The position numbers were made by a program, and so were the translations under genes. A stretch of DNA of 64,000 nucleotides from Mycobacterium sp. ENV421 (lineage in GTDB: Bacteria; Actinomycetota; Actinomycetes; Mycobacteriales; Mycobacteriaceae), in NCBI RefSeq assembly GCF_002887815.1, contig NZ_PDHO01000019.1, positions 40,577 to 104,576 of the forward strand, read 5' to 3'. Shown in pieces: positions 1 through 7,631 of this stretch; position 1 is the stretch's first letter; every line of letters starts with the position of its first letter. The notes under the pieces were generated by a model that was given only the letters and a program-made list of their open reading frames with translations, made no database searches and was not told where the DNA came from.

Positions 1-657
1 ACGCTGCTTCGGCTGGCGGCGGCCAAACGTCCGTTCGTGGTGGGCCCGGCACTGCGGCTCGGCTACCGGTCCCGGCCGGCCAGCGGCGGCGGACAGCAGT
101 TCCCCGGCACGCTGTCGTTGCGCGCCACCACCTTCATCGCGATGATCGAAGACCTGCTCGACGAGTTGATCCGCACGGGATTCCGCCGAATCATGTTGTA
201 CAACTGGCACTTCGAGAACACGAACTTCGTCTACGAACCGGCCTACCTGGTGTCAGGCCGCTCCCCCGGCGTGAAGATCGTCGTCGTCGAGAACGCGATG
301 CCCGAGTTCGGGGCGGCCGACCTGGATGTGCTGTTCCCCGACGGCTTTCCCGGCCTCGCGCTCGAACACGCCGCGGTGATCGAGACGTCCCTGTTCGAAT
401 ACCTCCGACCCGCCACCGTGCGAATGGATCGCATCGTCGACGACGCACCGGCCCGAAACGTGCCGTGGGACGTCCTGCCGATCGAGGCGTCGATGTCGAC
501 CGCCACCGGGGTGCTCGCGTCGGCGACCCAGGCCACTGCCGCCAAGGGTGAGTTGCTGGCCGAGCGGATCGTCGACCACATCGTGTCCATCCTCGACGCC
601 GAGTTCGAGCCGATCGAGCGCGACGCGATGCTGCTGACCGCCGACCGGGACAGCTGA
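1..657 (+). CDS. Creatininase-family amidohydrolase, 5' end missing
   Basis: The frame is open from base 1, so the start lies outside the window and at least 218 residues are present. The visible motif NWHFENTNF matches the GHYENSxF metal-ligand segment of true creatininases better than the NGHGGN form of the mycofactocin MftE branch. EHAAVIETSLF further on also fits the family. Creatininases are cytosolic, metal-dependent amidohydrolases of creatinine-like cyclic amides; the substrate here is unknown. The stop is followed after one base by an SDR start, and a second SDR and a TetR gene follow, so this is the first visible member of a four-gene operon. Family assignment is good; creatinine as substrate is only a possibility. 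Confidence 0.8.
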   Translation, partial: TLLRLAAAKRPFVVGPALRLGYRSRPASGGGQQFPGTLSLRATTFIAMIEDLLDELIRTGFRRIMLYNWHFENTNFVYEPAYLVSGRSPGVKIVVVENAMPEFGAADLDVLFPDGFPGLALEHAAVIETSLFEYLRPATVRMDRIVDDAPARNVPWDVLPIEASMSTATGVLASATQATAAKGELLAERIVDHIVSILDAEFEPIERDAMLLTADRDS

Positions 658-658
658 C

Positions 659-1369
659 ATGACAGGCACAGCCCTGGTCACCGGCGGCGCCACCGGGATG
701 GGCCGGGCCACGGCGTATCTGCTCGCCGCGCGCGGATACCGGGTGGCCATCGACCATCTCGGTTCCGCGGCCCAGGCCGAACAGGTCGCCGGCGACATCG
801 GCGGCATCGCCTACGAGGCCGACGTCGCCGACATCGGGGCCGTCGAGGCACTCGTCTGCGCGGTCGAGTCCGATCTCGGCCCGATCGACGTCGCGGTGGC
901 CTGCGCGGGTTTCGACGTCGACGTCCCGCTGGCGGAGGTCACCGAAGACCTGTGGCACCGCAGCCTCGAGGTGATGCTCGGCGGCTGCGCCAATGTGATC
1001 GCGACCGTCGGGCCACGGATGCGGGCGCGACGACGGGGCTCCATAGTCGGGATCTCCTCGGAGCTGGCCCTGCTCGGCGACGAGAACCATGTGCCGTACG
1101 TGACGGCGAAGTCGGCCATGATCGGGCTGGTTCGCTCGATCGCCCCCGAGTACGGCCCGGATCAGGTGCGCGTCAACATCGTGTGCCCGGGTCCCACCGA
1201 CACCGCGATGCTCACCGAGCGGTGGCGAGGCGAGGACTACCGGAACAGCATCGCGCTCAACCGGTTCGGCACGCCCGACGAACTGGCCCGCGCGATCGTT
1301 GACGTCGCCGAGTGGACCTGGCTGACCGGCCAGGTGATCTCGCCCAACGGCGGCGTGGTGATCCAGTGA
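659..1369 (+). CDS. SDR family oxidoreductase (first of pair)
   Basis: A 236-residue classical short-chain dehydrogenase. TGGATGMGRATA near residues 7-18 is the Gly-rich NAD(P) motif, and SSELALLGDENHVPYVTAKSA carries the catalytic Ser and YxxxK. The C-terminal WLTGQVISPNGG is typical of FabG-like SDRs. The ATG lies one base after the creatininase stop, and its own stop overlaps the next gene in a GTGA arrangement, indicating translational coupling. The substrate cannot be read from sequence; a role in oxidising a product of the neighbouring amidohydrolase pathway is inference. Confidence 0.85.
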   Translation: MTGTALVTGGATGMGRATAYLLAARGYRVAIDHLGSAAQAEQVAGDIGGIAYEADVADIGAVEALVCAVESDLGPIDVAVACAGFDVDVPLAEVTEDLWHRSLEVMLGGCANVIATVGPRMRARRRGSIVGISSELALLGDENHVPYVTAKSAMIGLVRSIAPEYGPDQVRVNIVCPGPTDTAMLTERWRGEDYRNSIALNRFGTPDELARAIVDVAEWTWLTGQVISPNGGVVIQ

Positions 1370-2085
1370 GCGGGCAGATTGCATTGGTGACCGGTGCCGC
1401 GGGCGGAATCGGCCGCGCGATCGTGGCGGCGCTGGCCGACGCGGGCTGGACCGTCGTCGCCACGGACCTCCCCGATACCGGCGAAATCCCCGGCGCCGCA
1501 ACGACAATCCCCGTCGATCTGCGCGGCCGGGCCGCATGCCACGCACTGGTGGACGCCGTCATCGCTGGATTCGGCCGGCTCGACCTGCTGGTGAACAACG
1601 CGGCCACGATGACGGCCGTCGACCCGACTCCCGCCACGATGGAGCTGTGGTGGCGCGATATCGAGGTGAACCTGTCCTCGCCGCTGTGGCTGACCCAGGC
1701 CGCGGCGCCGGCGCTGCGAGAGGCCGGCGGGCAGGTGGTGAACATGTGCAGCATCTCCGGGCTGCGCGGCGAACCGGGCTTCAGCGCCTACGCGGCCAGT
1801 AAAGCCGGCCTGCTCGGGATGACCCGTTCGCTGGCCCGCGAACTGGCCCCGGACGTGCGGGTCAATGCGGTCGCCCCGGGCCCCACCGACACCGAACAAC
1901 TTCACCGCGACGCCGAGTTTCGCGGGGTCAGCCTGCCGCAGATGCACCGCGAGTACAGCGCCGACATGCCGATCGGACGGCTGATCCAGCCCGGCGAGGT
2001 GGCCGACGTGGTGCGCTTCCTGGCCGGCACGCGATCGTTCACCGGCGAGTGCGTACAGATCAACGGGGGGATGTTGATGTCGTGA
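1366..2085 (+). CDS. SDR family oxidoreductase (second of pair)
   Basis: A 239-residue SDR with TGAAGGIGRAI (cofactor motif), NNAA, and the catalytic SISGLRGEPGFSAYAASKAG (Ser, Tyr, Lys). I chose GTG at 1366 because it gives the normal SDR N-terminus SGQIALVTG and overlaps the previous stop as GTGA; an in-frame start at 1312 would add a non-SDR extension. It ends in a GTGA overlap with the following TetR gene. It is similar in plan to the preceding SDR but clearly diverged, so the two probably act on successive intermediates rather than being a recent duplication. Confidence 0.85.
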   Translation: MSGQIALVTGAAGGIGRAIVAALADAGWTVVATDLPDTGEIPGAATTIPVDLRGRAACHALVDAVIAGFGRLDLLVNNAATMTAVDPTPATMELWWRDIEVNLSSPLWLTQAAAPALREAGGQVVNMCSISGLRGEPGFSAYAASKAGLLGMTRSLARELAPDVRVNAVAPGPTDTEQLHRDAEFRGVSLPQMHREYSADMPIGRLIQPGEVADVVRFLAGTRSFTGECVQINGGMLMS

Positions 2086-2777
2086 GAAGCGAATTCGACC
2101 GGCGAGGCGACATTCTCGTCGTCGCGGCCCGGTTGTTCGCCGAGCGCGGGTATCTCAACACCACGATGACCGAGATCGCCCGCGCCTGCGGACTCGGGCA
2201 GTCGTCGTTGTATTACTGGTTCCGGCAGAAGGAAGACATCCTGCTGGGCCTGCTCGCCCTCAACCGGGTCTCGCTGGACTTCGCCCGGCAGATGGTGGCT
2301 GCGACGGGCTCACCCGCGGTGCGGCTGTTGCGCCTGCTGCGATTGGACATCGGCGAGCTGTGTTCGGCAGCGGTCGACATCTGCGAGGTCGAGGTGCTCG
2401 CCGAAGCGCAGCCCGAGGTATTCGCCGAGTTCTGGGCCGACACCGCGGAGCTGCACGAGCAGATGGCCACGCTCATCGGCGAGGGCATCGCCTGCGGCGA
2501 ATTCATCGACTGCGACCCGGAATTCGCCGCACTCAACATCTGCGCCGCCGAAGAGGGTGTGCAGCGCCGCTACCGGAACTCCGCGGCCCACGCACCCGAC
2601 GGCACCAGCCCGTTCCGGCACCCGAACTACTCGCGTGAGCACATCGCCGAGGAACTGGCCGCCCTGCTGGTGCGTGGCCTGCTGCGCGACCCATCGACGC
2701 TGCCCGCCCTTCGAGCGCGGGCAGACGACGCCGACGACGCCGGGTATGCGGCTAGCGGGTGGCCAGCAGGTCGATGA
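2082..2777 (+). CDS. TetR family transcriptional regulator
   Basis: About 231 residues. The N-terminus has the TetR helix-turn-helix: RGDILVVAARLFAERGYLNTTMTEIARACGLGQSSLYYWF is recognisable in pieces, with the SSLYYWFRQKEDILLG recognition-helix region. GTG at 2082 overlaps the upstream SDR stop, so the regulator is co-translated with the creatininase-SDR-SDR operon and probably controls it. The C-terminus overlaps the 3' end of the convergent FKBP gene by 26 bases. The ligand is unknown. Confidence 0.82.
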   Translation: MRSEFDRRGDILVVAARLFAERGYLNTTMTEIARACGLGQSSLYYWFRQKEDILLGLLALNRVSLDFARQMVAATGSPAVRLLRLLRLDIGELCSAAVDICEVEVLAEAQPEVFAEFWADTAELHEQMATLIGEGIACGEFIDCDPEFAALNICAAEEGVQRRYRNSAAHAPDGTSPFRHPNYSREHIAEELAALLVRGLLRDPSTLPALRARADDADDAGYAASGWPAGR

Positions 2778-3114
2778 CGAAAATGAGCGTCTTGCCGGAC
2801 AATTGGTGTCCGCCGCCGGCCGGGCCGTAGGCCTGCTCGGGCGGGATCGTCAGCTGACGGCGGCCGCCCACCTTCATGCCGGGGATGCCGTCCTGCCAGC
2901 CCTGGATCAGCCCGCGCAGCGGGAACGAGATGGACTCCCCGCGGTTCCACGAACTGTCGAACTCGGCACCGGTGTCGTACTCGACCCCGACATAGTGGAC
3001 ATCGACGACGGCGCCGGCCTTGGCCTCATCGCCGTCGCCGACCACCAGATCCTTGATGACCAGTTCGGTGGGCGCCGGGCCGTCGGGGAATTCGATCTCG
3101 GGTTTGCTCGTCAC
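2752..3114 (-). CDS. FKBP-type peptidyl-prolyl cis-trans isomerase
   Basis: A 120-residue single-domain FKBP. VHYVGVEYDTGAEFDSSW, FPLRGLIQGWQDGIPGMKVG and the closing LIFVIDLLA are the conserved strands and the active-site Tyr/Trp positions of the family. There is no signal peptide, so it should be a cytosolic prolyl isomerase and folding helper. It lies 18 bases downstream of the GntR-type regulator on the same strand and may be co-transcribed. Length is standard for minimal bacterial FKBPs. Confidence 0.93.
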   Translation of the reverse strand: MTSKPEIEFPDGPAPTELVIKDLVVGDGDEAKAGAVVDVHYVGVEYDTGAEFDSSWNRGESISFPLRGLIQGWQDGIPGMKVGGRRQLTIPPEQAYGPAGGGHQLSGKTLIFVIDLLATR

Positions 3115-3132
3115 CGCTCACACAGTAGTCGC

Positions 3133-3918
3133 TCACGCGCTGCTGACCGAGCGTTCCACCCGCCCGTCCGTGCCGCGACGCTCCCGCGCGGTGACCGTCG
3201 ACGTCGTGGCCGTCAACCGCACCCGGTCGGCGCGGAACAGGTCATAGGCGTATTCGAACGGCCGGTCGGCGGCGTCCCGGGTGATCCGGGTGATCGCCAC
3301 CAGCGGTCGCCGGTGCGCGATGCCGAGCCAGTCCGCTTCGCGCGGGCTGGCGCTGACGACCTCGATGGTCTCGCTGGACGTCGCGGGTACCAGGCCGTAG
3401 CGAACGGCGAACAACTCGTACAGCGAGCCGCCGAGCGGCTGCTCCAGCAGATCGATCACGTGCTCGGCGACGAAGCACGAGAAGTCCACCGACAGCGGCA
3501 CCCCGTCGGCGAAGCGGAGCCGCCGGATCGCGAAAACGTCCTCGCCGGGCCCGATTTCCAGCGCGGTGGCCTCGGCGGCAGTGGGCGGCCTGCGGTCGGT
3601 GGCCAGCACCCGGGTCGCACTGGTGTGCCCGCCGCTGCGCAACCGCGCGGGCAGGCCCGCCAGCTCGGCGGCGTTGCGTTGCACGACGTCGGCGCGCACG
3701 AACGTCCCGCCGTTGCGCCCGGTCCGCCGTTCCAGCACCCCGGCACGGCTCAACGGCAGCAGCGCGCTGCGCAGCGTGGAGCGGGACACCTCGAAGCGAT
3801 CGGCCATCTCGCGTTCGGTGCCCAACCGGGAGCCGGGCCGCAGGGTGCCCTGGGCGAGCATCGACAGGATGCGCCGTCGCACATCCTCCGCGATCGGGCC
3901 CCCCTCCGACTCCTCCAT
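3133..3918 (-). CDS. GntR family regulator with UTRA (HutC-type) effector domain
   Basis: A 261-residue protein. Residues about 8-75 form a winged helix (LRPGSRLGTEREMADRFEVS, then RSTLRSALLPLSRAGVLER), and the remainder reads as a UTRA ligand-binding domain (IGPGEDVFAIRRLRFADGVP, LYELFAVRYG, FEYAYDLFRADR). Such proteins are ligand-responsive repressors, often of sugar, amino acid or small-metabolite operons. The ATG lies four bases after the stop of the upstream SDR gene, so the SDR is the most likely target or operon partner. The effector is not predictable. Confidence 0.87.
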   Translation of the reverse strand: MEESEGGPIAEDVRRRILSMLAQGTLRPGSRLGTEREMADRFEVSRSTLRSALLPLSRAGVLERRTGRNGGTFVRADVVQRNAAELAGLPARLRSGGHTSATRVLATDRRPPTAAEATALEIGPGEDVFAIRRLRFADGVPLSVDFSCFVAEHVIDLLEQPLGGSLYELFAVRYGLVPATSSETIEVVSASPREADWLGIAHRRPLVAITRITRDAADRPFEYAYDLFRADRVRLTATTSTVTARERRGTDGRVERSVSSA

Positions 3919-3922
3919 CGGA

Positions 3923-4699
3923 CTAGCTGTTCAGGGCATCCGGCGATTCGGGCAGAACCTGACCGCCGTCCACGGCGATCGCCTGACCGGTGATGTAACC
4001 GGCCTCCACGGTGGCCAGGAAGGCGGCCAGATGGCCGATGTCCTCCGGCGTGCCCAGGGCCCCCGCCGGGATCGCCTTGGTCATCCCGGCGATGTAGTCC
4101 TCGCCCATGTCCGCCAGACCCTCGGTGAAGATGTTGCCCGGCAGCACGGCATTGACGGTGATCCCGTGCGGCGCCAATTCGATTGCGGCAGTGCGCATGA
4201 AGCCGAGCTGAGCGGCCTTCGACGCCCCATAGTGCGACCATCCCGGAAAGCCGGTGATCGGACCGGTGATCGACGATGTCAGAATCACCCGACCGCGCCC
4301 GGAGGCGATCAGGGCGTCCAGGCAGGCCTGCACGGTGAAGACATTGCCCTTGACGTTGATGTCGAGGACCTCGGTCAGTTGGGCCGGCGTCATCGTGGCC
4401 AACGGCGCCTCGGGGAAGATCCCGGCGTTGGCGCAGACGACGTCGATGCCGCCGAATGCGTCGATGACCGAGGCGGCCAGGTCAGCGCACGCCACCGGAT
4501 CGGTGACATCGGTCTGGATTCCCAACACCTTTCCGCTGCCCAGCGCGTCCAACTCGGCGACCGCCGAGTCCAGTTCGGTGGTCGAACGCGCGGCGATCGC
4601 GACATCGGCGCCGGCCGTGGCGAACACCGAGGCGATGCCGCGCCCGATGCCCTTGCTGCCACCGGTGACCACCACGGACGTCGACTGCAGATCAAACAC
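3923..4699 (-). CDS. SDR family oxidoreductase
   Basis: A 258-residue SDR with VVVTGGSKGIGRGIASV, CANAG, the catalytic TSSITGPITGFPGWSHYGAS segment (Ser, Tyr, then Lys) and ITGQAIAVDGGQ at the C-terminus. I chose GTG at 4699 because a perfect AAGGAG ribosome site lies six bases upstream; an in-frame TTG at 4729 would put that site inside the coding region. It is followed by the GntR regulator after three bases. The substrate is unknown; it resembles FabG-like alcohol or 3-oxoacyl reductases. Confidence 0.87.
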   Translation of the reverse strand: MFDLQSTSVVVTGGSKGIGRGIASVFATAGADVAIAARSTTELDSAVAELDALGSGKVLGIQTDVTDPVACADLAASVIDAFGGIDVVCANAGIFPEAPLATMTPAQLTEVLDINVKGNVFTVQACLDALIASGRGRVILTSSITGPITGFPGWSHYGASKAAQLGFMRTAAIELAPHGITVNAVLPGNIFTEGLADMGEDYIAGMTKAIPAGALGTPEDIGHLAAFLATVEAGYITGQAIAVDGGQVLPESPDALNS

Positions 4700-4705
4700 G
4701 CGTAT

Positions 4706-4711
4706 CTCCTT
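4706..4711 (-). promoter_or_regulatory. Ribosome binding site deciding the SDR start
   Basis: AAGGAG on the minus strand, six bases before GTG at 4699. It supports the shorter start over the in-frame TTG at 4729. Confidence 0.7.
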
Positions 4712-4725
4712 GCCTAGAAAGGGTT

Positions 4726-5787
4726 TCAAACCCGGGATCCGAAGATCGCATCCTGCAACCAGGTGCGGTCCTCCAGATACCGTTGCGCCAGCCGGGCGGT
4801 GTTGGGGGCGAAGTCGTCGCCGAGCTCAGCCGCCGCATCGGCGTCGGCGTGCGAGGCGATCCAGGCGGTCAGGTTGATCCGGCGCAGCATCACGAACGTC
4901 GGGACGAGCGCCAAGTGGTCGGCAGGCAGCGATCCGGCTTCGAAGTAGCCGGTGAGCCACTCGGCGATGATCCGCTCACCGGCCGGGGTGTCCTCGATGA
5001 ACGACACCGCGGCGCCCAGATCGGCCAGGTACCACGACCACCCGCAGTCATCGAAGTCGATCACCGTGATGCCTGCGCTCGCATCGGTCGGATCGACCAT
5101 CAGATTGGCCAACCGCAGATCGGCGTGAACAAGTCCGAATCGGTCGGGCGCCGAACCGAAATCGGTGAGCTTGGCCGTGATGTCGTCGGCGGCGCGCTGG
5201 ATCACAGCCCGGTCATCGTCGGTGAGGCCGGGCGCCAGCCGCCAATTACCCCATCGGGCGTCCGGACCGAGAATGGTGTCGAGGTCCCAGCGGAACCGGG
5301 TGAACGAGTGTGGGAACGTCCAGTTCCTGGCGTGCTCGTGCATGACGGCGGTGAGCCTGCCGAGCTGCTCGAAGCCGATGACGTCGGGATCGTCCTCCGC
5401 AGTACAGCCCGCGACAAAGGTCACGGCGTCGACGTGCAGGACATCGCCGTCGACCTCGGCGGCCACGACGTCGGTTCCGTCGCGGGCGGCGATCAGCTCC
5501 GGCGTCAGCACCGACGTCTCCCGGCGCAGAGCCTGCATCCATGCCAGCTCGGAGCGGATCGCCCCCAGCGAGTGATAGCCCGGCCGGTGTACCCGCAAAA
5601 CGATCGGCTCGTCGTCCTCGACCAGGTAGGTGGCGTTCTCGGACAGGCTGAGCAGCCGCAGCGGCGTGGTGTCTGCGCGACCGTAAGCGGGCAGTGCTGC
5701 ACGCGCGAAGAACTCATGAGTCGGCGGCAGTCCCGGCATGGCACCAGTGTGGACCATAACGGGGGGTCGAGCAGACCAAATCCGCAT
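4726..5787 (-). CDS. APH-fold small-molecule kinase (amino-alcohol kinase-like)
   Basis: About 353 residues with the aminoglycoside phosphotransferase/choline kinase fold. LVHADLRLANLMVDP is the catalytic loop (HxDxxxxN; D223 and N228 from the chosen start) and VIDFDDCGW is the metal-binding DFD. The start is uncertain: ATG at 5787 has AAGGAC about seven bases upstream, while ATG 5757 and 5739 have no clear site. The gene is divergent from a permease and class III PLP enzyme. In animals and some bacteria, APH-fold kinases of this branch phosphorylate hydroxylysine or ethanolamine, and an AGXT2-like phospho-lyase then removes the phosphate. That pairing is the basis for the functional guess; a homoserine-kinase-like or generic role is possible. 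Confidence 0.78.
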   Translation of the reverse strand: MRIWSARPPVMVHTGAMPGLPPTHEFFARAALPAYGRADTTPLRLLSLSENATYLVEDDEPIVLRVHRPGYHSLGAIRSELAWMQALRRETSVLTPELIAARDGTDVVAAEVDGDVLHVDAVTFVAGCTAEDDPDVIGFEQLGRLTAVMHEHARNWTFPHSFTRFRWDLDTILGPDARWGNWRLAPGLTDDDRAVIQRAADDITAKLTDFGSAPDRFGLVHADLRLANLMVDPTDASAGITVIDFDDCGWSWYLADLGAAVSFIEDTPAGERIIAEWLTGYFEAGSLPADHLALVPTFVMLRRINLTAWIASHADADAAAELGDDFAPNTARLAQRYLEDRTWLQDAIFGSRV

Positions 5788-6019
5788 ATTTAACGTCCTT
5801 GTTTCTTGGCAGGGTTTTGGGAAACACACAGGAAACATCACTTGCGTATTGCCCGTAAGTTCCTGTTGACCAGGTCATCTGGCGGGGGTAACAATGTCGT
5901 CGTCGCACCACAAAGCCGTGCCGACATCGTCATCACCCCCCGGCCTCAGTTGCAACCGGGAAATACCAGACCAAATAAATGGCACGACCCCAGTCACAGT
6001 CGAGATGGGAATCCACACA

Positions 6020-7594
6020 ATGAGCGACACCATCGATCCGCCGGCCCCGGCCGGAAGCGAAGCCAAATCCGAAACCGTCCAACGGCTCAAGCCCAACGCG
6101 GTCGGTCTGATCGGCGTCCTGTTCATGGCCGTCGCGACCGCCGCGCCGATCACCGCCATGGTGGGCAACGTGCCGATCGCGGTCGGATTCGGTAACGGCG
6201 CCTATGCCCCGGCCGGCTACTTCGTCGCCACGATCGTGCTGACGTTGTTCGCGATCGGTTATGCCGCGATGAGCAAGCACATCACCGCAACCGGCGCCTT
6301 CTACGGGTACATCTCGCACGGGCTGGGCCGGATCGTCGGGTTGGGCGCAGGCTTCCTGACCGCCATGGCCTACATGGTGTTCGAAGCGTCGCTGATCGGT
6401 ATCTTCGCCTTCTTCGGCAACGACACCTTCAATTCACTGTTCCACGTGAACATCCCGTGGATCGTGTTCGCCATCGGCATGCTGGTGGTCAATCTGGTCC
6501 TGACCTACTTCGACATCAACGTCGCCGCCAGGGTGCTCGGGGTCTTCCTGATCACCGAGATCGTCATGCTGTCGTTGATGGCACTCTCGGTGCTGTTCAC
6601 CGGTGGCGGCCCGCAGGGCTGGTCGTGGGGATCGCTCAACCCGCTCAACGCTTTTCAGAACCTGAGCGGCTCGGTGGCCGGAGCCGACGGCAGCATGCTC
6701 ACGGTGGCCGGCTCGGCAGGCATCGGCCTGTTCTTCGCGTTCTGGTCCTGGGTCGGCTTCGAGTCCAGTGCGATGTACGGCGAGGAGTCCAAGAACCCGA
6801 AGAAGATCATCCCGATCGCGGTGATCAGCTCGGTGGTCGGGATCGGCGTGTTCTACGTCCTCATCTCCTGGCTGGCGATCGTGGGCACCGGTCCGCAGAA
6901 CGCCATTGCGCTGGCGCAGGATTCGGCGACCGCCGGTGACATCTTCTTCGGGCCGGTCGGTGCGCACCTGGGCACCTGGGCTGTCGACCTGTTCAAGATC
7001 CTGTTGATGACCGGGTCGTTCGCCTGCGGCATGGCATTCCACAACTGCGCTGCCCGCTACATCTACGCGATCGGTCGCGAGAACGTCATCCCGGGCATGC
7101 GCAAGACACTGGGCGCCACCCACCCGACGCACGGTTCGCCGCATATCGCCGGGCTGGTCCAGACCATCTTCGCGACCGTCGTCGTGCTGTTCTTCGCGCT
7201 CACCGGCCGTGATCCGTACACCGGTCTGTACGGGTTGATGGCTCTGCTCGGCACCACCGCGATCATGATCGTCCAGGCGCTGGCCGCTTTCTCGGTGATC
7301 GCCTACTTCCACGTCGGCAAGAACCATCCGGAGACAGCCAACTGGTTCCGGACGTTCCTGGCTCCCCTGCTCGGCGGCCTGGGCATGCTCTACGTGATCT
7401 ACCTGCTGGCCAAGAACGCATCATTCGCGGCCGGCACGGCTTCCAGCGACTGGGTGTTCGAGATCATCCCCTACGTGGTGGGTGTCGTCGGCATCGGTGG
7501 CATCGTGCTGGCGGTGGTGCTGAAATACACGTCGCCGCAGCGCTATTCGGAGCTCGGCCGGACAGTGCTCGAAGAGGCGCACGAGCGCCAGTGA
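6020..7594 (+). CDS. APC superfamily amino acid permease
   Basis: About 524 residues with roughly 12 hydrophobic segments. The N-terminus LKPNAVGLIGVLFMAVATAA followed by PITAMVGNVPIAVGFGNG is the APC transporter helix I region with its substrate-binding loop. The FWSWVGFESSAMYGEESKNP segment is the conserved helix VI and following loop. It should be an inner-membrane importer of an amino acid or amine. ATG at 6020 is preferred, giving MSDTIDPPAP, with ATGGGA upstream; ATG at 6005 is a possible alternative. The PLP enzyme begins 37 bases downstream, so the two are probably one operon, divergent from the kinase. Confidence 0.88.
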   Translation: MSDTIDPPAPAGSEAKSETVQRLKPNAVGLIGVLFMAVATAAPITAMVGNVPIAVGFGNGAYAPAGYFVATIVLTLFAIGYAAMSKHITATGAFYGYISHGLGRIVGLGAGFLTAMAYMVFEASLIGIFAFFGNDTFNSLFHVNIPWIVFAIGMLVVNLVLTYFDINVAARVLGVFLITEIVMLSLMALSVLFTGGGPQGWSWGSLNPLNAFQNLSGSVAGADGSMLTVAGSAGIGLFFAFWSWVGFESSAMYGEESKNPKKIIPIAVISSVVGIGVFYVLISWLAIVGTGPQNAIALAQDSATAGDIFFGPVGAHLGTWAVDLFKILLMTGSFACGMAFHNCAARYIYAIGRENVIPGMRKTLGATHPTHGSPHIAGLVQTIFATVVVLFFALTGRDPYTGLYGLMALLGTTAIMIVQALAAFSVIAYFHVGKNHPETANWFRTFLAPLLGGLGMLYVIYLLAKNASFAAGTASSDWVFEIIPYVVGVVGIGGIVLAVVLKYTSPQRYSELGRTVLEEAHERQ

Positions 7595-7631
7595 GTGCAG
7601 TCACGGGCAGCGACAACGAGAAAGTAGCGCT

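Noticed and set aside
191..1546. Long minus-strand open frame opposite creatininase and the SDR genes
   Set aside because: Arg/Pro-rich shadow typical of high GC; the plus-strand proteins have clear family motifs.
2557..3993. 478-codon plus-strand open frame opposite FKBP and GntR genes
   Set aside because: Shadow of two well-supported minus-strand genes, no recognisable motif.
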